From Paraflavisolibacter caeni (lineage in GTDB: Bacteria > Bacteroidota > Bacteroidia > Chitinophagales > Chitinophagaceae): a stretch of DNA of 64,000 bases. The notes beneath the pieces were generated by a model. The model was not told where the DNA came from and searched no databases. It saw only the letters and a program-made list of their open reading frames with translations. The first letter of the stretch is position 1, and every line of letters starts with the position of its first letter. The stretch lies in contig NZ_JAOTIF010000003.1 of NCBI RefSeq assembly GCF_025628885.1, forward strand, positions 233,348-297,347, given 5' to 3'. This document shows, piece by piece, positions 56,656 through 64,000 of the stretch. The position numbers were made by a program, and so were the translations under genes.

Positions 56656-58098
56656 ATGAAAAAAAGAAGTTTCTTGTTTACATTCATGTTCTCATTGCTG
56701 GTCGGTATGTCACCATTATTTGCACAATTACGATTGCCTGCAATTATAGGTAGCCATATGGTACTGCAACAAAACAGTGCTGTGAAAATTTGGGGGTGGT
56801 GCAATCCTTCTGAAAAGATTAGGATCAATACCACCTGGGATACTACCACCTATTCAACCGTTGGTTCAGGTAATGCAAAGTGGAGCATTGTGATCAAAAC
56901 ACCTGCAGCAGGTGGGCCTTATAAAATCTCGATTAAAGGAAACAGCTCTATAGAGTTGGAGGATGTGATGATTGGTGAAGTTTGGGTATGCAGTGGACAA
57001 AGCAATATGGAATGGAGTGTGAACTTGGGTTTACCTTATAGAGATGAGGCAGCAAATGCTCTTAATAAAAGTATTCGCTTTTTCCATATCCCAAAAACAA
57101 CTGCTGAATATCCGCAGGATGATGTGACTGCAAAATGGATAGTTTGTAATCCAGAGGATATGAAGCGTTTTAGTGCCGTAGGATATTTTTTCGGCGATAA
57201 ATTGCAAAAGGAGTTGAAGGTACCCATAGGTCTGGTAAATGCCAGCTGGGGCGGTACACCTGCAGAAGTATGGACTCCTGAAGAGGTAGTGGAAAAGGAT
57301 GCCGTTTTGAAACAGGCAGCCAGCAGATTGACTGCTGCACAGTGGTGGCCAGTAGTCCCGGGTGCAACTTATAACGCTATGATTAATCCGCTAACCAACT
57401 ATAATATAGCAGGTGCCATTTGGTACCAGGGAGAAAGTAATACGGGTACAGCAGCTTCTTATCAACAGCTTTTTACATCAATGATTGGAGCCTGGCGTAA
57501 AGCTTGGCAAAAAGATTTTCCTTTCTATTATGTACAGATCGCTCCTTATGCAGGTTATGGAAATAAAAATATAGCGCCCTTATTAAGGGAAGCACAAACG
57601 AAGAGCATGGTTTATCCAAATACCGGGATGGTTGTAGTGAGCGACCTGGTGGATAATATCAATGACATCCATCCCCGGATGAAGAAAGAGGTAGGCTTTC
57701 GTTTGGCTAACTATGCGCTTGTTCAGACTTATGGGAAAAGTGGTATATCCAATAAAAGCCCTTTTTATCAACGGATGCAAATAGAAAAGGATAAAATCCG
57801 GATATATTTCGAAGGCGCAGAAAATGGATTAGTAAGTAAAGGTGGAGCACCAACTGAATTTTATATTGCAGGTGAGGATAAAAATTTTATACCTGCTCAA
57901 GCAAAAATTGAAAGAAATACAGTAGTTGTTTGGTCTAAAATTGTGATGAAGCCGGTTGCTGTTCGTTTTGGCTTTAGCAATGAGGCTATGCCAAATCTAT
58001 TCAGTAAAGAAGGATTGCCTGTTAATTTATTCCGGACTGATGACTGGCCGGTAGATACTGGAGAAGTAAAGAAATTGGCCATTGCCACTGGAAAATAA
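56656..58098 (+). CDS. sialate O-acetylesterase-like SGNH hydrolase
   Basis: The protein has 480 residues with a signal peptide ending near AQL. The SGNH residues are visible: Ser116 in CSGQSNMEW, the WGGTPAEVWTP block, the GAIWYQGESN block and Asp337/His339 in DIHPRMK. This is the 9-O-acetylesterase family. In Bacteroidota, members often remove acetyl groups from plant glycans rather than sialic acid. It follows the GH3 gene on the same strand with a 124-bp gap and ends at a strong terminator. Confidence 0.9.
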   Translation: MKKRSFLFTFMFSLLVGMSPLFAQLRLPAIIGSHMVLQQNSAVKIWGWCNPSEKIRINTTWDTTTYSTVGSGNAKWSIVIKTPAAGGPYKISIKGNSSIELEDVMIGEVWVCSGQSNMEWSVNLGLPYRDEAANALNKSIRFFHIPKTTAEYPQDDVTAKWIVCNPEDMKRFSAVGYFFGDKLQKELKVPIGLVNASWGGTPAEVWTPEEVVEKDAVLKQAASRLTAAQWWPVVPGATYNAMINPLTNYNIAGAIWYQGESNTGTAASYQQLFTSMIGAWRKAWQKDFPFYYVQIAPYAGYGNKNIAPLLREAQTKSMVYPNTGMVVVSDLVDNINDIHPRMKKEVGFRLANYALVQTYGKSGISNKSPFYQRMQIEKDKIRIYFEGAENGLVSKGGAPTEFYIAGEDKNFIPAQAKIERNTVVVWSKIVMKPVAVRFGFSNEAMPNLFSKEGLPVNLFRTDDWPVDTGEVKKLAIATGK

Positions 58099-58136
58099 TA
58101 CCATTCATCTTTCACAAAAGACCATTCACTTAAATT

Positions 58137-58169
58137 AAAAAAGCGCAGTTTCAACAACTGCGCTTTTTT
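58137..58169. terminator. bidirectional intrinsic terminator
   Basis: A 14-bp perfect stem (AAAAAAGCGCAGTT / AACTGCGCTTTTTT) with a 5-nt loop lies between convergent genes. Its A/T feet provide a T-run in both directions. Confidence 0.92.
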
Positions 58170-58190
58170 AATTTATCATTATTAGCCGGA

Positions 58191-58655
58191 TTAATGAACC
58201 CGTCCATCTTTTTTATCCATATCGCGGCCAATAATGGCACCCGCTCCAGCTCCAACTGCACCACCAATAATGGCTCCTTTTGTACGGTTCTTTTTATTAA
58301 TAACCGCTCCTGTACCTGCACCAACAACACCGCCAATCACTGCACCTTTGGCTGTTTTGCTCCAGCCTTTTTTAGCTTCAGCAGTATTGCCTGATTCTGA
58401 AGAAATAGCCCCGGAGCTGCTTTCCGAAGAACGGCTATGATGAGTAGTTCCGGAAGATTTACTTGGCGCTGTTTCATTTTTTTCAGCGAGTGCAGCTGCA
58501 TGTTCGATGGAATCTTTTTCATGTTGCGCCTTAAATGCTTGGTACTCAGCCATACCTACTGTGTCAACCGGGGTAGATTCGGCTGTATTGCCTTTGTCAT
58601 TGTTACATGAAGCAATTAAGATAGCTGCAGAAAGACCTAAAAAAACAGATTTCAT
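58191..58655 (-). CDS. glycine-zipper lipoprotein (YMGG-like)
   Basis: The protein has 154 residues. A lipoprotein signal has its Cys at LIASC. A charged region and a Ser-rich linker (about 65-90) follow. Two Gly-zipper segments (GAVIGGVVGAGTGAVI and GAIIGGAVGAGAGAIIG, about 105-145) then resemble YMGG-type domains and may insert into or span a membrane. Function unknown. Confidence 0.82.
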   Translation of the reverse strand: MKSVFLGLSAAILIASCNNDKGNTAESTPVDTVGMAEYQAFKAQHEKDSIEHAAALAEKNETAPSKSSGTTHHSRSSESSSGAISSESGNTAEAKKGWSKTAKGAVIGGVVGAGTGAVINKKNRTKGAIIGGAVGAGAGAIIGRDMDKKDGRVH

Positions 58656-58803
58656 AGTTTTCTTTTAGAGTTAGAATAATTTGTCTCAATCTAACGCAAG
58701 AAATAGTCCAAAACTGTACCAAAAGCTCAACAATTTAAAGAATTAAGAAATTTTATCGATTTCGAATAGGTAAATACCATTTTGAGGCTTTTATCTTTAC
58801 CGG

Positions 58804-60714
58804 ATGGATTATTTTAAGAGGTTGCTCCAATTGTTAAATCTTGAGCGGGAGGAAGATCGAAAAGCTTATGAAAACATCATTAATACGTTACCTGTGCAAG
58901 AGCGCAGGGCTAGTGGTTTGACCTGGTATCCCATTGTAATCAAAGACACAGAAATGGGTCATGGTGATTTTTTAACAGTTGAGGTGGAGCGCCCAACACA
59001 CCAGGATATTATTCATCAATTTAGATTTGGTACATCGGCTGCTCTTTTTTCCAATTATGAACCTGAAAATAATAGGGTAGAAGGCATAATCTCCTACATT
59101 GCTGGAAACCGGTTGAAAATAACCTTGCGTACTGACGAATTACCCGAATGGGCTCGTGATGGTAAGCTAGGTATTGATGCTGTATTTGATGAGAATAGCT
59201 ACGAGGAAATGCAAAATGCTTTGAAACAGGCATCAACGCTGGCCGAAAAAAGGGAAGAGGGGCATTTGATCAGGTTACTCCTGGGAGAAGAAAAGTCAAG
59301 CTTTCATAATGATATTCCAAAACTGGCTGATCATAAATTAAATTCTAGTCAGCAGGCTGCTGTCCAGAAAATTCTAACTGCCAATCAACTCGCTATTGTT
59401 CATGGACCTCCTGGTACCGGGAAAACTACGACCCTGGTTCAAGCCATCAAAGCAATCTTACAACAGGATCGCCAGCAGCTATTGGTAGTAGCACCTAGTA
59501 ATACTGCCGTTGACCTGCTCAGCGAAAAATTGACTGATGAAGGACTGAATGTTGTTAGGGTAGGGAATCCCGCGCGGGTTTCAGAGCGTTTGATGTCGCT
59601 GACCCTTGACAGTAAAATGGCTTTACATCCTGACATGAAAGAAATCAAAAGATTGAAAAAGCGTGCTAATGAATTCAGGGATATGGCTCATAAATATAAG
59701 CGCAACTTTGGAAGAGAAGAACGGGAGCAACGTAAAGCATTGTTTGCAGAAGCGCGCAATATCAGCAAACAGGTTGAAAATATGGAACAGTATATTGTTG
59801 ATGACGTGTTGTCGAAGGCTAATGTGATTACTGCTACCCTGGTTGGTGCCAATCATTATACTGTTCGCCAATTAAAATTCAATACTGTTGTTATTGATGA
59901 AGCTGGCCAGGCATTAGAGCCAGCCTCATGGATCCCTATCCTTAAAAGTAAAAAAGTAGTATTAGCAGGAGACCATTGTCAACTGCCGCCAACAATTAAG
60001 TCAAATGAAGCTGCTCAGAATGGGCTTAGCAGTACTTTGTTGGAGAAATGTGTGGCACAGCATCCGGAAGCTGTTGTATTATTGGAGGAGCAATACCGGA
60101 TGAATGAGTTGATTATGGGATATTCTTCACAAGTTTTCTATAATAGTAAATTGAAAGCGCACCCAACTGTTGCACAACAATTGCTGTTTCCGGAAGATCG
60201 TCCTCTTTCATTTATAGATACTGCCGGCTGTGGTTTTGATGAGAAGTTGGAAGGTACCAGTATCTGTAATCCGGAAGAAGCTTCTTTCCTGTTGAAATAT
60301 TTACAAGACCTGGCTTTAAAGCTCAATGATTATTATGCACCTGGTAACTTTCCTTCTATAGCAGTGATATCACCTTATAAGCATCAGGTAGAAATGCTTA
60401 AAGAGCAAATGCTGCTTGTATCTGGTTTGGCGCCATTCATCAATTACATTTCTGTCAATACAATTGATAGTTTTCAAGGGCAGGAGCGTGACGTCGTTTG
60501 CATCAGTATGGCCAGGAGCAATACTGAAAATGTAATTGGTTTTTTATCAGATATCCGTCGGATGAATGTTGCCATGACCCGCGCTAAGAAAAAACTTGTT
60601 GTAATTGGAGATAGTGCCACTCTTTCGCAACTACCATTTTATGCAGACTTTATCAATTATACACAGGAACAAGATGCCTACCAGAGTGCGTGGGAGTTTA
60701 ACTATCTTGGATAA
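58804..60714 (+). CDS. superfamily 1 helicase (IGHMBP2/Upf1-like)
   Basis: The protein has 636 residues. An N-terminal beta-rich accessory domain (about 1-150) precedes the helicase core: Walker A HGPPGTGKTTT near residue 200, motif II VVIDEAGQALEPASW near 361 (DEAG), motif III LAGDHCQLPPT near 385, and motifs V and VI in NTIDSFQGQERDVV and RRMNVAMTRAKKKLVV. This is the IGHMBP2/Upf1-like branch of SF1, expected to unwind RNA or DNA in the 5'-3' direction. It is a monocistronic gene by its surroundings. Confidence 0.93.
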   Translation: MDYFKRLLQLLNLEREEDRKAYENIINTLPVQERRASGLTWYPIVIKDTEMGHGDFLTVEVERPTHQDIIHQFRFGTSAALFSNYEPENNRVEGIISYIAGNRLKITLRTDELPEWARDGKLGIDAVFDENSYEEMQNALKQASTLAEKREEGHLIRLLLGEEKSSFHNDIPKLADHKLNSSQQAAVQKILTANQLAIVHGPPGTGKTTTLVQAIKAILQQDRQQLLVVAPSNTAVDLLSEKLTDEGLNVVRVGNPARVSERLMSLTLDSKMALHPDMKEIKRLKKRANEFRDMAHKYKRNFGREEREQRKALFAEARNISKQVENMEQYIVDDVLSKANVITATLVGANHYTVRQLKFNTVVIDEAGQALEPASWIPILKSKKVVLAGDHCQLPPTIKSNEAAQNGLSSTLLEKCVAQHPEAVVLLEEQYRMNELIMGYSSQVFYNSKLKAHPTVAQQLLFPEDRPLSFIDTAGCGFDEKLEGTSICNPEEASFLLKYLQDLALKLNDYYAPGNFPSIAVISPYKHQVEMLKEQMLLVSGLAPFINYISVNTIDSFQGQERDVVCISMARSNTENVIGFLSDIRRMNVAMTRAKKKLVVIGDSATLSQLPFYADFINYTQEQDAYQSAWEFNYLG

Positions 60715-61029
60715 ACGTAAACTATCAATTAGCACTTATATTTCTGGCTCGGATTTTTATAATAGTTAAAATGCTACTATATAAATACTCTATTACCTTG
60801 GGCTAAGTGTAAATACTAGTTGATTGATTTTCAGGATTTTTATAAATAATTCTTACCTGTTATATAGGTTGTTTTAGCCCTGATATTCCTCTTTTCACCG
60901 AAACCTGAAAGTTAACTACTGATCTTGATACTAGCTTTGTGTCATCAATGATCCGATATCCTTTAAAACTGGAAAATAAAATCCAATTACCCTAATGAGA
61001 ACCAAAACTAGTTGCATTTTATTCTAAAG
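60715..61029. other. gene-free stretch upstream of RNA element A
   Basis: No protein-coding ORF is convincing. A TAGCTTTG string (TAnnTTTG type) at 60932-60939 could be a -7 box for the RNA element that follows, but no -33 element is clear. A stretch beginning CCTGAAAG at 60904 is partly shared with the stretch at 61410 before the second element. Confidence 0.4.
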
Positions 61030-61146
61030 AAGCCCGTTTGTTAATCCGCGGGTACCCATTGAAAACTAGGCGTCCGTTATGCAATGAAAATTGTGTTGAA
61101 TTTTTTTATCGCCTAAACTGTCCCCTCTATTTGGAGGGGATTTTTT
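61030..61146 (+). ncRNA. structured RNA-like element A, unknown class
   Basis: The element starts at AGCCCG (about 61030) and contains a CCCG/CGGG helix, the block ATTGAAAAC, a stem TAGGCG (61067-61072) pairing with CGCCTA (61110-61115), an inner CAAT-GAAA-ATTG hairpin and an intrinsic terminator (CCCCTC/GAGGGG at 61122-61139, then T residues). Element B repeats the same order with sequence changes. The matching stem differs by a compensating pair (TAGGCG/CGCCTA against TAAGGCG/CGCCTTA). I cannot place it in a named RNA family. Confidence 0.55.
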
Positions 61147-61494
61147 ATTACAGATCCTGTTGTCGTAAGTATGAAAATGTGAAAATGTGGAAAAAATATT
61201 TTGGTCAATTAAAAGTCATGCTGCATCGGTGTTTTTAACTGTGTGAATAATCTGAATATTCCCTGAAGTAGGAACTGAGTTGACCAATGTTATTGTTGAG
61301 CTTGACAAATGTTATGTATACTTGTGTCCGGTAACGATAAATTTGGCTCCAATATCTTATAAAAGCAATTATCCTTTATCCTTTCAACTTTATTGCAAAT
61401 TCCAATTTCCCTGAAAAGCTAACTACTTATTGACCAAATCCTGTAAGACCAATCAAACGAGAATTTGAATTTTTAAAATCCATTTATCCCTCCA
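61147..61494. other. gene-free spacer between RNA elements A and B
   Basis: The region has no convincing ORF. A TATACTTG string (61317-61324) with TTG 18 bp upstream (61296-61298) is promoter-like for the plus strand and could drive element B. From 61410 it resembles the stretch before element A at 60904, so the upstream flanks appear to be partly duplicated as well. Confidence 0.4.
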
Positions 61495-61635
61495 AAGCCC
61501 GTTTTTAGGTCCGAGCATTCTATTGAAAACAAGATCCAATCCTATCAAACTAAGGCGTCCGTTGTCCGATGAAGAAAGATATTAAATAATTTCTGAGCGC
61601 CTTATAAATGATCCCCTCTCTTTGAGGGGATTTTT
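61495..61635 (+). ncRNA. structured RNA-like element B, unknown class
   Basis: This element carries the same ordered blocks as element A: AGCCCGTTT, TCCG, ATTGAAAAC, AGGCGTCCGTT, GATGAA, CGCCT and CCCCTCTCTTTGAGGGG followed by T residues. The stem is TAAGGCG (61551-61557) with CGCCTTA (61598-61604). The terminator stem is 61613-61618 with 61624-61629. The order is the same as in A but the linkers differ in length and sequence, as expected for an RNA kept for its structure. Class unknown. Confidence 0.55.
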
Positions 61636-61665
61636 ATTTGCATTTATTGTTCACCGTTACTTTTC

Positions 61666-62226
61666 CTATAATTGCTTTTGGTAGTGCTCCAATTCATCAA
61701 GCATGCCATCTTGTGTTAATCTAACAATTACCAGGTTGTCTTTATCTTCCAGGTTAATGACCCATGCCTTCACACTCCCTATGCTTACTTCACTTACTTT
61801 ACTAATGGTATAATCAATATAACTAAATTTAATTTGGTTCTTTTGTTCTTTACTTAGATTTTCCTCATTGCCATAGCTTATTGCATAATATATATATCCA
61901 TTTTGTGCAATCAATGCCCTGGCATTTCTTCCTTCATTTGTAGTAAAAGTCGCCAGGTATTTGTTTTTGTAAATAGAAAACCATTGTAGATTAGTTACAT
62001 TCTTAAAATATCTTTCAAAAGTTCTTACGGCTTTTGAACTCACTTCATTAATAGCGAGGGCTCTTGATTCCTTATTGGGCTTTGTGCTGTTCAATGTGTT
62101 TGCAAGCTTCGTTTTCTGTATGCCGTTAGTTGAAGAAAGCGTTGCGGCTGTTTGTGCAAAAGAACAGGAGGTGCTAACTAATAGGGTACTAAGCCCTATT
62201 AGTCTTGCAATGATTGCTTTTTTCAT
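61666..62226 (-). CDS. secreted hypothetical protein, PepSY/BLIP-like
   Basis: The protein has 186 residues. A signal peptide is plausible (cleavage after FAQ). A folded region from about 65 (VRTFERYFKNVTNLQWFSIYKNKYLATFTTNEG) has the beta-alpha pattern of small PepSY-like secreted proteins common in Chitinophagaceae. No catalytic motif is seen. It converges on the RNA element region. Confidence 0.7.
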   Translation of the reverse strand: MKKAIIARLIGLSTLLVSTSCSFAQTAATLSSTNGIQKTKLANTLNSTKPNKESRALAINEVSSKAVRTFERYFKNVTNLQWFSIYKNKYLATFTTNEGRNARALIAQNGYIYYAISYGNEENLSKEQKNQIKFSYIDYTISKVSEVSIGSVKAWVINLEDKDNLVIVRLTQDGMLDELEHYQKQL

Positions 62227-62510
62227 GGCTTTTCGTTTGTTGGTTAGGAGTATTGTTTACGCCACCAAATTATTTGCCCCTGGATGGAAATCAAAGGCTA
62301 TCTACATTAGTGGTACGCGACATCGAAATTGTAGTTGATATCAACAAAATGTTATAAATGGACCAAGCCTAATAAAACCGTACTAAAGACGAAAAAAATA
62401 CAGGGGAAGCATTTACATGTATAAATATTGGATCGAATTGTAAAAATGTTAAATAGGCATTTCGATAGGAAGAGCGGTAAGTAGGAAAAGTATGACTCGG
62501 AAATGATGTA
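62227..62510. other. intergenic region upstream of the secreted protein gene
   Basis: This is the promoter side of the minus-strand gene at 61666-62226 and lies downstream of the tRNA-Leu terminator. No ORF or structured repeat is visible, and I do not see a clear promoter match. Confidence 0.4.
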
Positions 62511-62559
62511 ATATGAAAAAGGCCCTTTAAGCTGTTGACTTAAAAGGCCTTTTTCATAT
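62511..62559 (-). terminator. intrinsic terminator after tRNA-Leu
   Basis: A stem of about 20 bp (ATATGAAAAAGGCCCTTTAAG pairing with CTTAAAAGGCCTTTTTCATAT, one mismatch) with a 7-nt loop lies 4 bp after the 3' end of the tRNA on the minus strand. It contains its own U-rich tail. Confidence 0.9.
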
Positions 62560-62562
62560 TAG

Positions 62563-62644
62563 TGCCCAGGACTGGATTCGAACCAGCACACCTCGCGGCG
62601 CCGCCACCTGAAGACGGTGCGTCTACCAATTTCGCCACCTGGGC
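62563..62644 (-). tRNA. tRNA-Leu (anticodon CAG)
   Basis: The minus strand folds as a class II tRNA: acceptor stem GCCCAGG/CCUGGGC with discriminator A, a D-arm with AAAUUGGUAGAC, anticodon stem CCGUC/GGCGG with loop UUCAGGU (anticodon CAG), a long variable arm and a UUCGAAU T-loop. The CCA end is not encoded, consistent with the cca gene in this window. Confidence 0.95.
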
Positions 62645-62663
62645 ATCCCGTGAAATTGGAGTG

Positions 62664-62691
62664 CAAATATAGGGGTTGCTCACAAATCAAA
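62664..62691 (-). promoter_or_regulatory. promoter for tRNA-Leu
   Basis: On the minus strand TATATTTG (62664-62671) is a perfect TAnnTTTG -7 box about 20 bp upstream of the tRNA 5' end. A TTTG (62688-62691) lies 16 bp further upstream, so the spacer is short of the usual 19. Confidence 0.6.
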
Positions 62692-62705
62692 ACCTAAATT
62701 TTTCT

Positions 62706-63632
62706 TTAAATCTTTTTTTCTTTCCAAGCTAACAACAAAACTCCTGATAAAACTAGGGCGGTCCCAATCAATTGCTCGGTAAAGATCTTTTCACCAAGGA
62801 AATAATGAGCCTGGAGAATGGTAGAAACCGGACCGATACTGGAAATGATAGCGGCATTGCTGGAACCTATCCTTTTTATAGCGTTGGACGTAAGAAAGGT
62901 GGGGAGCACCGTTGCTGCGATAGCGAGCAATACGCCATACCACCACAGGTTGCTGCTTTGTTGCACTACATCCCACTTCCCTCTGATGACAAAATGGGTG
63001 AAAACGCCAAGTGTAGCAGAAAGCATGGCATATGCCGTGAATTTGGAAGCTCCTACCTCCGAAATGATGCGTCCACTGCCCACTAGGTAAATGGCGAACG
63101 TAATGGAGCAAAGAAAAATGAGAAAACTGCCCCAAAAAAATTGTTCGTTACCGGCATCAATCTGCAATTCGCCCATAAAGGCAAGTCCTATTCCCATGTA
63201 AGTCAGTATCAGCGCTATCAATTGATTTCGTTGTATTTTTTGACGATAGACCAGTGCATTGATGAGAACGGCAAAAGTGGGATAGAGGAACAGGATCAGC
63301 CGTTCAAGTCCTGCTGATATATACTGCAAGCCAATGAAATCAAAAAGACTACTTAGGTAATAACCAAATAATCCCAAAAACAATAAAATTGACCATTGCC
63401 GGCTGGTAAGTTTTATATTGGATTCCTTACTACTGACCAGGTAAGCTGCTACCAGGTAAAAGGGCAGTGAAAAGATCATGCGGATGGTAAGAAGCGTCAG
63501 GGCATCTACCTTAACTTCTGAAAATGCTTTTTTGACAATGATAGCCTTGGTTGAAAAAAGAATAGCTCCGGTAATAGCCAGTATAAATCCCTTGATATTG
63601 ATAGTTTGTTTAGTCGTATCAGTAACTTCCAT
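62706..63632 (-). CDS. EamA-family (DMT superfamily) membrane transporter
   Basis: The protein has 308 residues with ten hydrophobic segments arranged as two EamA repeats of five helices. The second repeat opens near GSFLIFLCSITFAIYLVGSGR (about 168-188). Motifs such as ERLILFLYPTFAVLINAL and SSNAAIISSIGPVSTILQA are typical of the family. These carriers export amino acids, metabolites or drugs. The substrate is unknown. It diverges from kduD. Confidence 0.92.
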   Translation of the reverse strand: MEVTDTTKQTINIKGFILAITGAILFSTKAIIVKKAFSEVKVDALTLLTIRMIFSLPFYLVAAYLVSSKESNIKLTSRQWSILLFLGLFGYYLSSLFDFIGLQYISAGLERLILFLYPTFAVLINALVYRQKIQRNQLIALILTYMGIGLAFMGELQIDAGNEQFFWGSFLIFLCSITFAIYLVGSGRIISEVGASKFTAYAMLSATLGVFTHFVIRGKWDVVQQSSNLWWYGVLLAIAATVLPTFLTSNAIKRIGSSNAAIISSIGPVSTILQAHYFLGEKIFTEQLIGTALVLSGVLLLAWKEKKI

Positions 63633-63780
63633 AATAATTTAAAGGGCTAAGGAGTAATTTCTGTATCTTGATCGGGTATGAGGCGCGAAGTTATAAGTTA
63701 GAATGAGCGATTCTGCATTTTATTGGAAATTGAAAACTTAAAAAAGACGAATAGGTATATTAATGGTGCTCCCAATAACT

Positions 63781-63813
63781 TTTGTTAATACAGCTCAAAT
63801 CAATTTAGATTTG
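63781..63813 (+). promoter_or_regulatory. promoter for kduD
   Basis: TTTG at 63781-63784 and TAGATTTG at 63806-63813 match the Bacteroidota -33/-7 consensus, with a spacer of 21 bp, slightly longer than usual. The start codon is at 63858. Confidence 0.6.
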
Positions 63814-63857
63814 CACGTTTTTTAGCCAAACTCAATTTTCAACTATAATCATCAATC

Positions 63858-64000
63858 ATGAGTATTTTAAATCAATTTGAACTTAAAGGCAAAACTGCCC
63901 TGGTCACCGGTTGCGATACCGGACTGGGACAGGCGATGGCCATTGCCCTGGCAGAAGCTGGTGCCGACATCGTGGGCGCCTCCAACGTGGAAGCGGTCAA
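63858..64000 (+). CDS. kduD: 2-dehydro-3-deoxy-D-gluconate 5-dehydrogenase (KduD), 5' part
   Basis: The first 47 codons are in the window and the rest runs off the right edge. The N-terminus has the SDR nucleotide motif VTGCDTGLGQAMAIALAEAG and then ADIVGASN, which is the KduD form (GCDTGLG). The enzyme oxidises or reduces deoxy-uronate intermediates during pectin or other uronate breakdown. Members of the wider SDR family remain possible because only the N-terminus is visible. Confidence 0.75.
   Translation, partial: MSILNQFELKGKTALVTGCDTGLGQAMAIALAEAGADIVGASNVEAV

Noticed and set aside
58194..58440. Plus-strand frames opposite the glycine-zipper gene
   Set aside because: They are antisense to a protein with a lipoprotein signal and clear Gly-zipper pattern, and are Pro/Thr-rich only because of that.
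61038..61238. 66-codon plus-strand frame across RNA element A
   Set aside because: It runs through the structured stem and terminator of element A; composition is unlike a protein gene.
61030..61635. CRISPR-like repeats
   Set aside because: There are only two long, diverged copies with terminators and no regular spacers, so this is not a CRISPR array.

Overview
The window looks like chromosomal DNA from a Bacteroidota bacterium, most likely of the Chitinophagaceae or a close relative. The evidence is gene content plus signals. Genes include an ECF sigma/FecR pair, a head-GIN (DUF2807) lipoprotein, a FadL-type porin, a class-III ProRS, the RDD/SpoIIM/DUF4129/DUF4350/MoxR/DUF58 locus and KduD. 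Promoters fit the Bacteroidota pattern TTG-N19-TAnnTTTG (dapD, with weaker matches before tRNA-Leu and kduD), and Shine-Dalgarno sequences are not evident. I see no transposon, prophage or CRISPR array.

Layout. 1-3018: a ketoacyl-ACP synthase III cut by the left edge, a DUF6544-like membrane protein, a long hairpin and truB. 3128-11037: a five-gene minus-strand operon (SpoIIM, DUF4129, DUF4350, MoxR, DUF58) diverging from an HtrA-like protease and an RDD protein, then a DUF5362 protein. 11263-16743: proS, a Tyr/Ser-rich lipoprotein, a FadL-like porin and two lipoproteins. 16866-21605: minus-strand tRNA-maturation genes (miaA, cca, tsaC) with a pRiA4b ORF-3-like gene and a GT9 heptosyltransferase. 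21702-27894: dapD, a small acidic protein, a YbbP/YbbA ABC exporter diverging from a TesA-type lipoprotein esterase across a palindrome, and a DUF2784 protein. 28105-32437: ECF sigma, FecR anti-sigma, an STN-domain protein with surface repeats instead of a TonB receptor, and a head-GIN lipoprotein.

32750-54082 is the most unusual part, an exopolysaccharide-like locus. A phosphoglycosyl transferase, an ABC exporter and two GT4 enzymes are followed by a plus-strand block: a flavin-reductase-like protein, three B12-type radical SAM proteins, one SPASM-type radical SAM protein and two methyltransferases. A minus-strand block follows: a winged-helix/nucleotidyltransferase protein, two Wzy/ligase-like membrane proteins, three glycosyltransferases and a Wzx-type flippase. 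The layout suggests a cell-surface glycan or glycolipid carrying radical-SAM-installed modifications. The product is unknown and I find no RiPP precursor gene.

54282-64000: a GH3 beta-glucosidase and a sialate-O-acetylesterase-like SGNH enzyme, a glycine-zipper lipoprotein, an SF1 helicase, and a 951-bp gene-free stretch holding two related RNA-like elements. Each element ends in an intrinsic terminator, and they share a stem with a compensating base-pair difference. Then come a secreted hypothetical protein, tRNA-Leu(CAG), an EamA transporter and the start of kduD.
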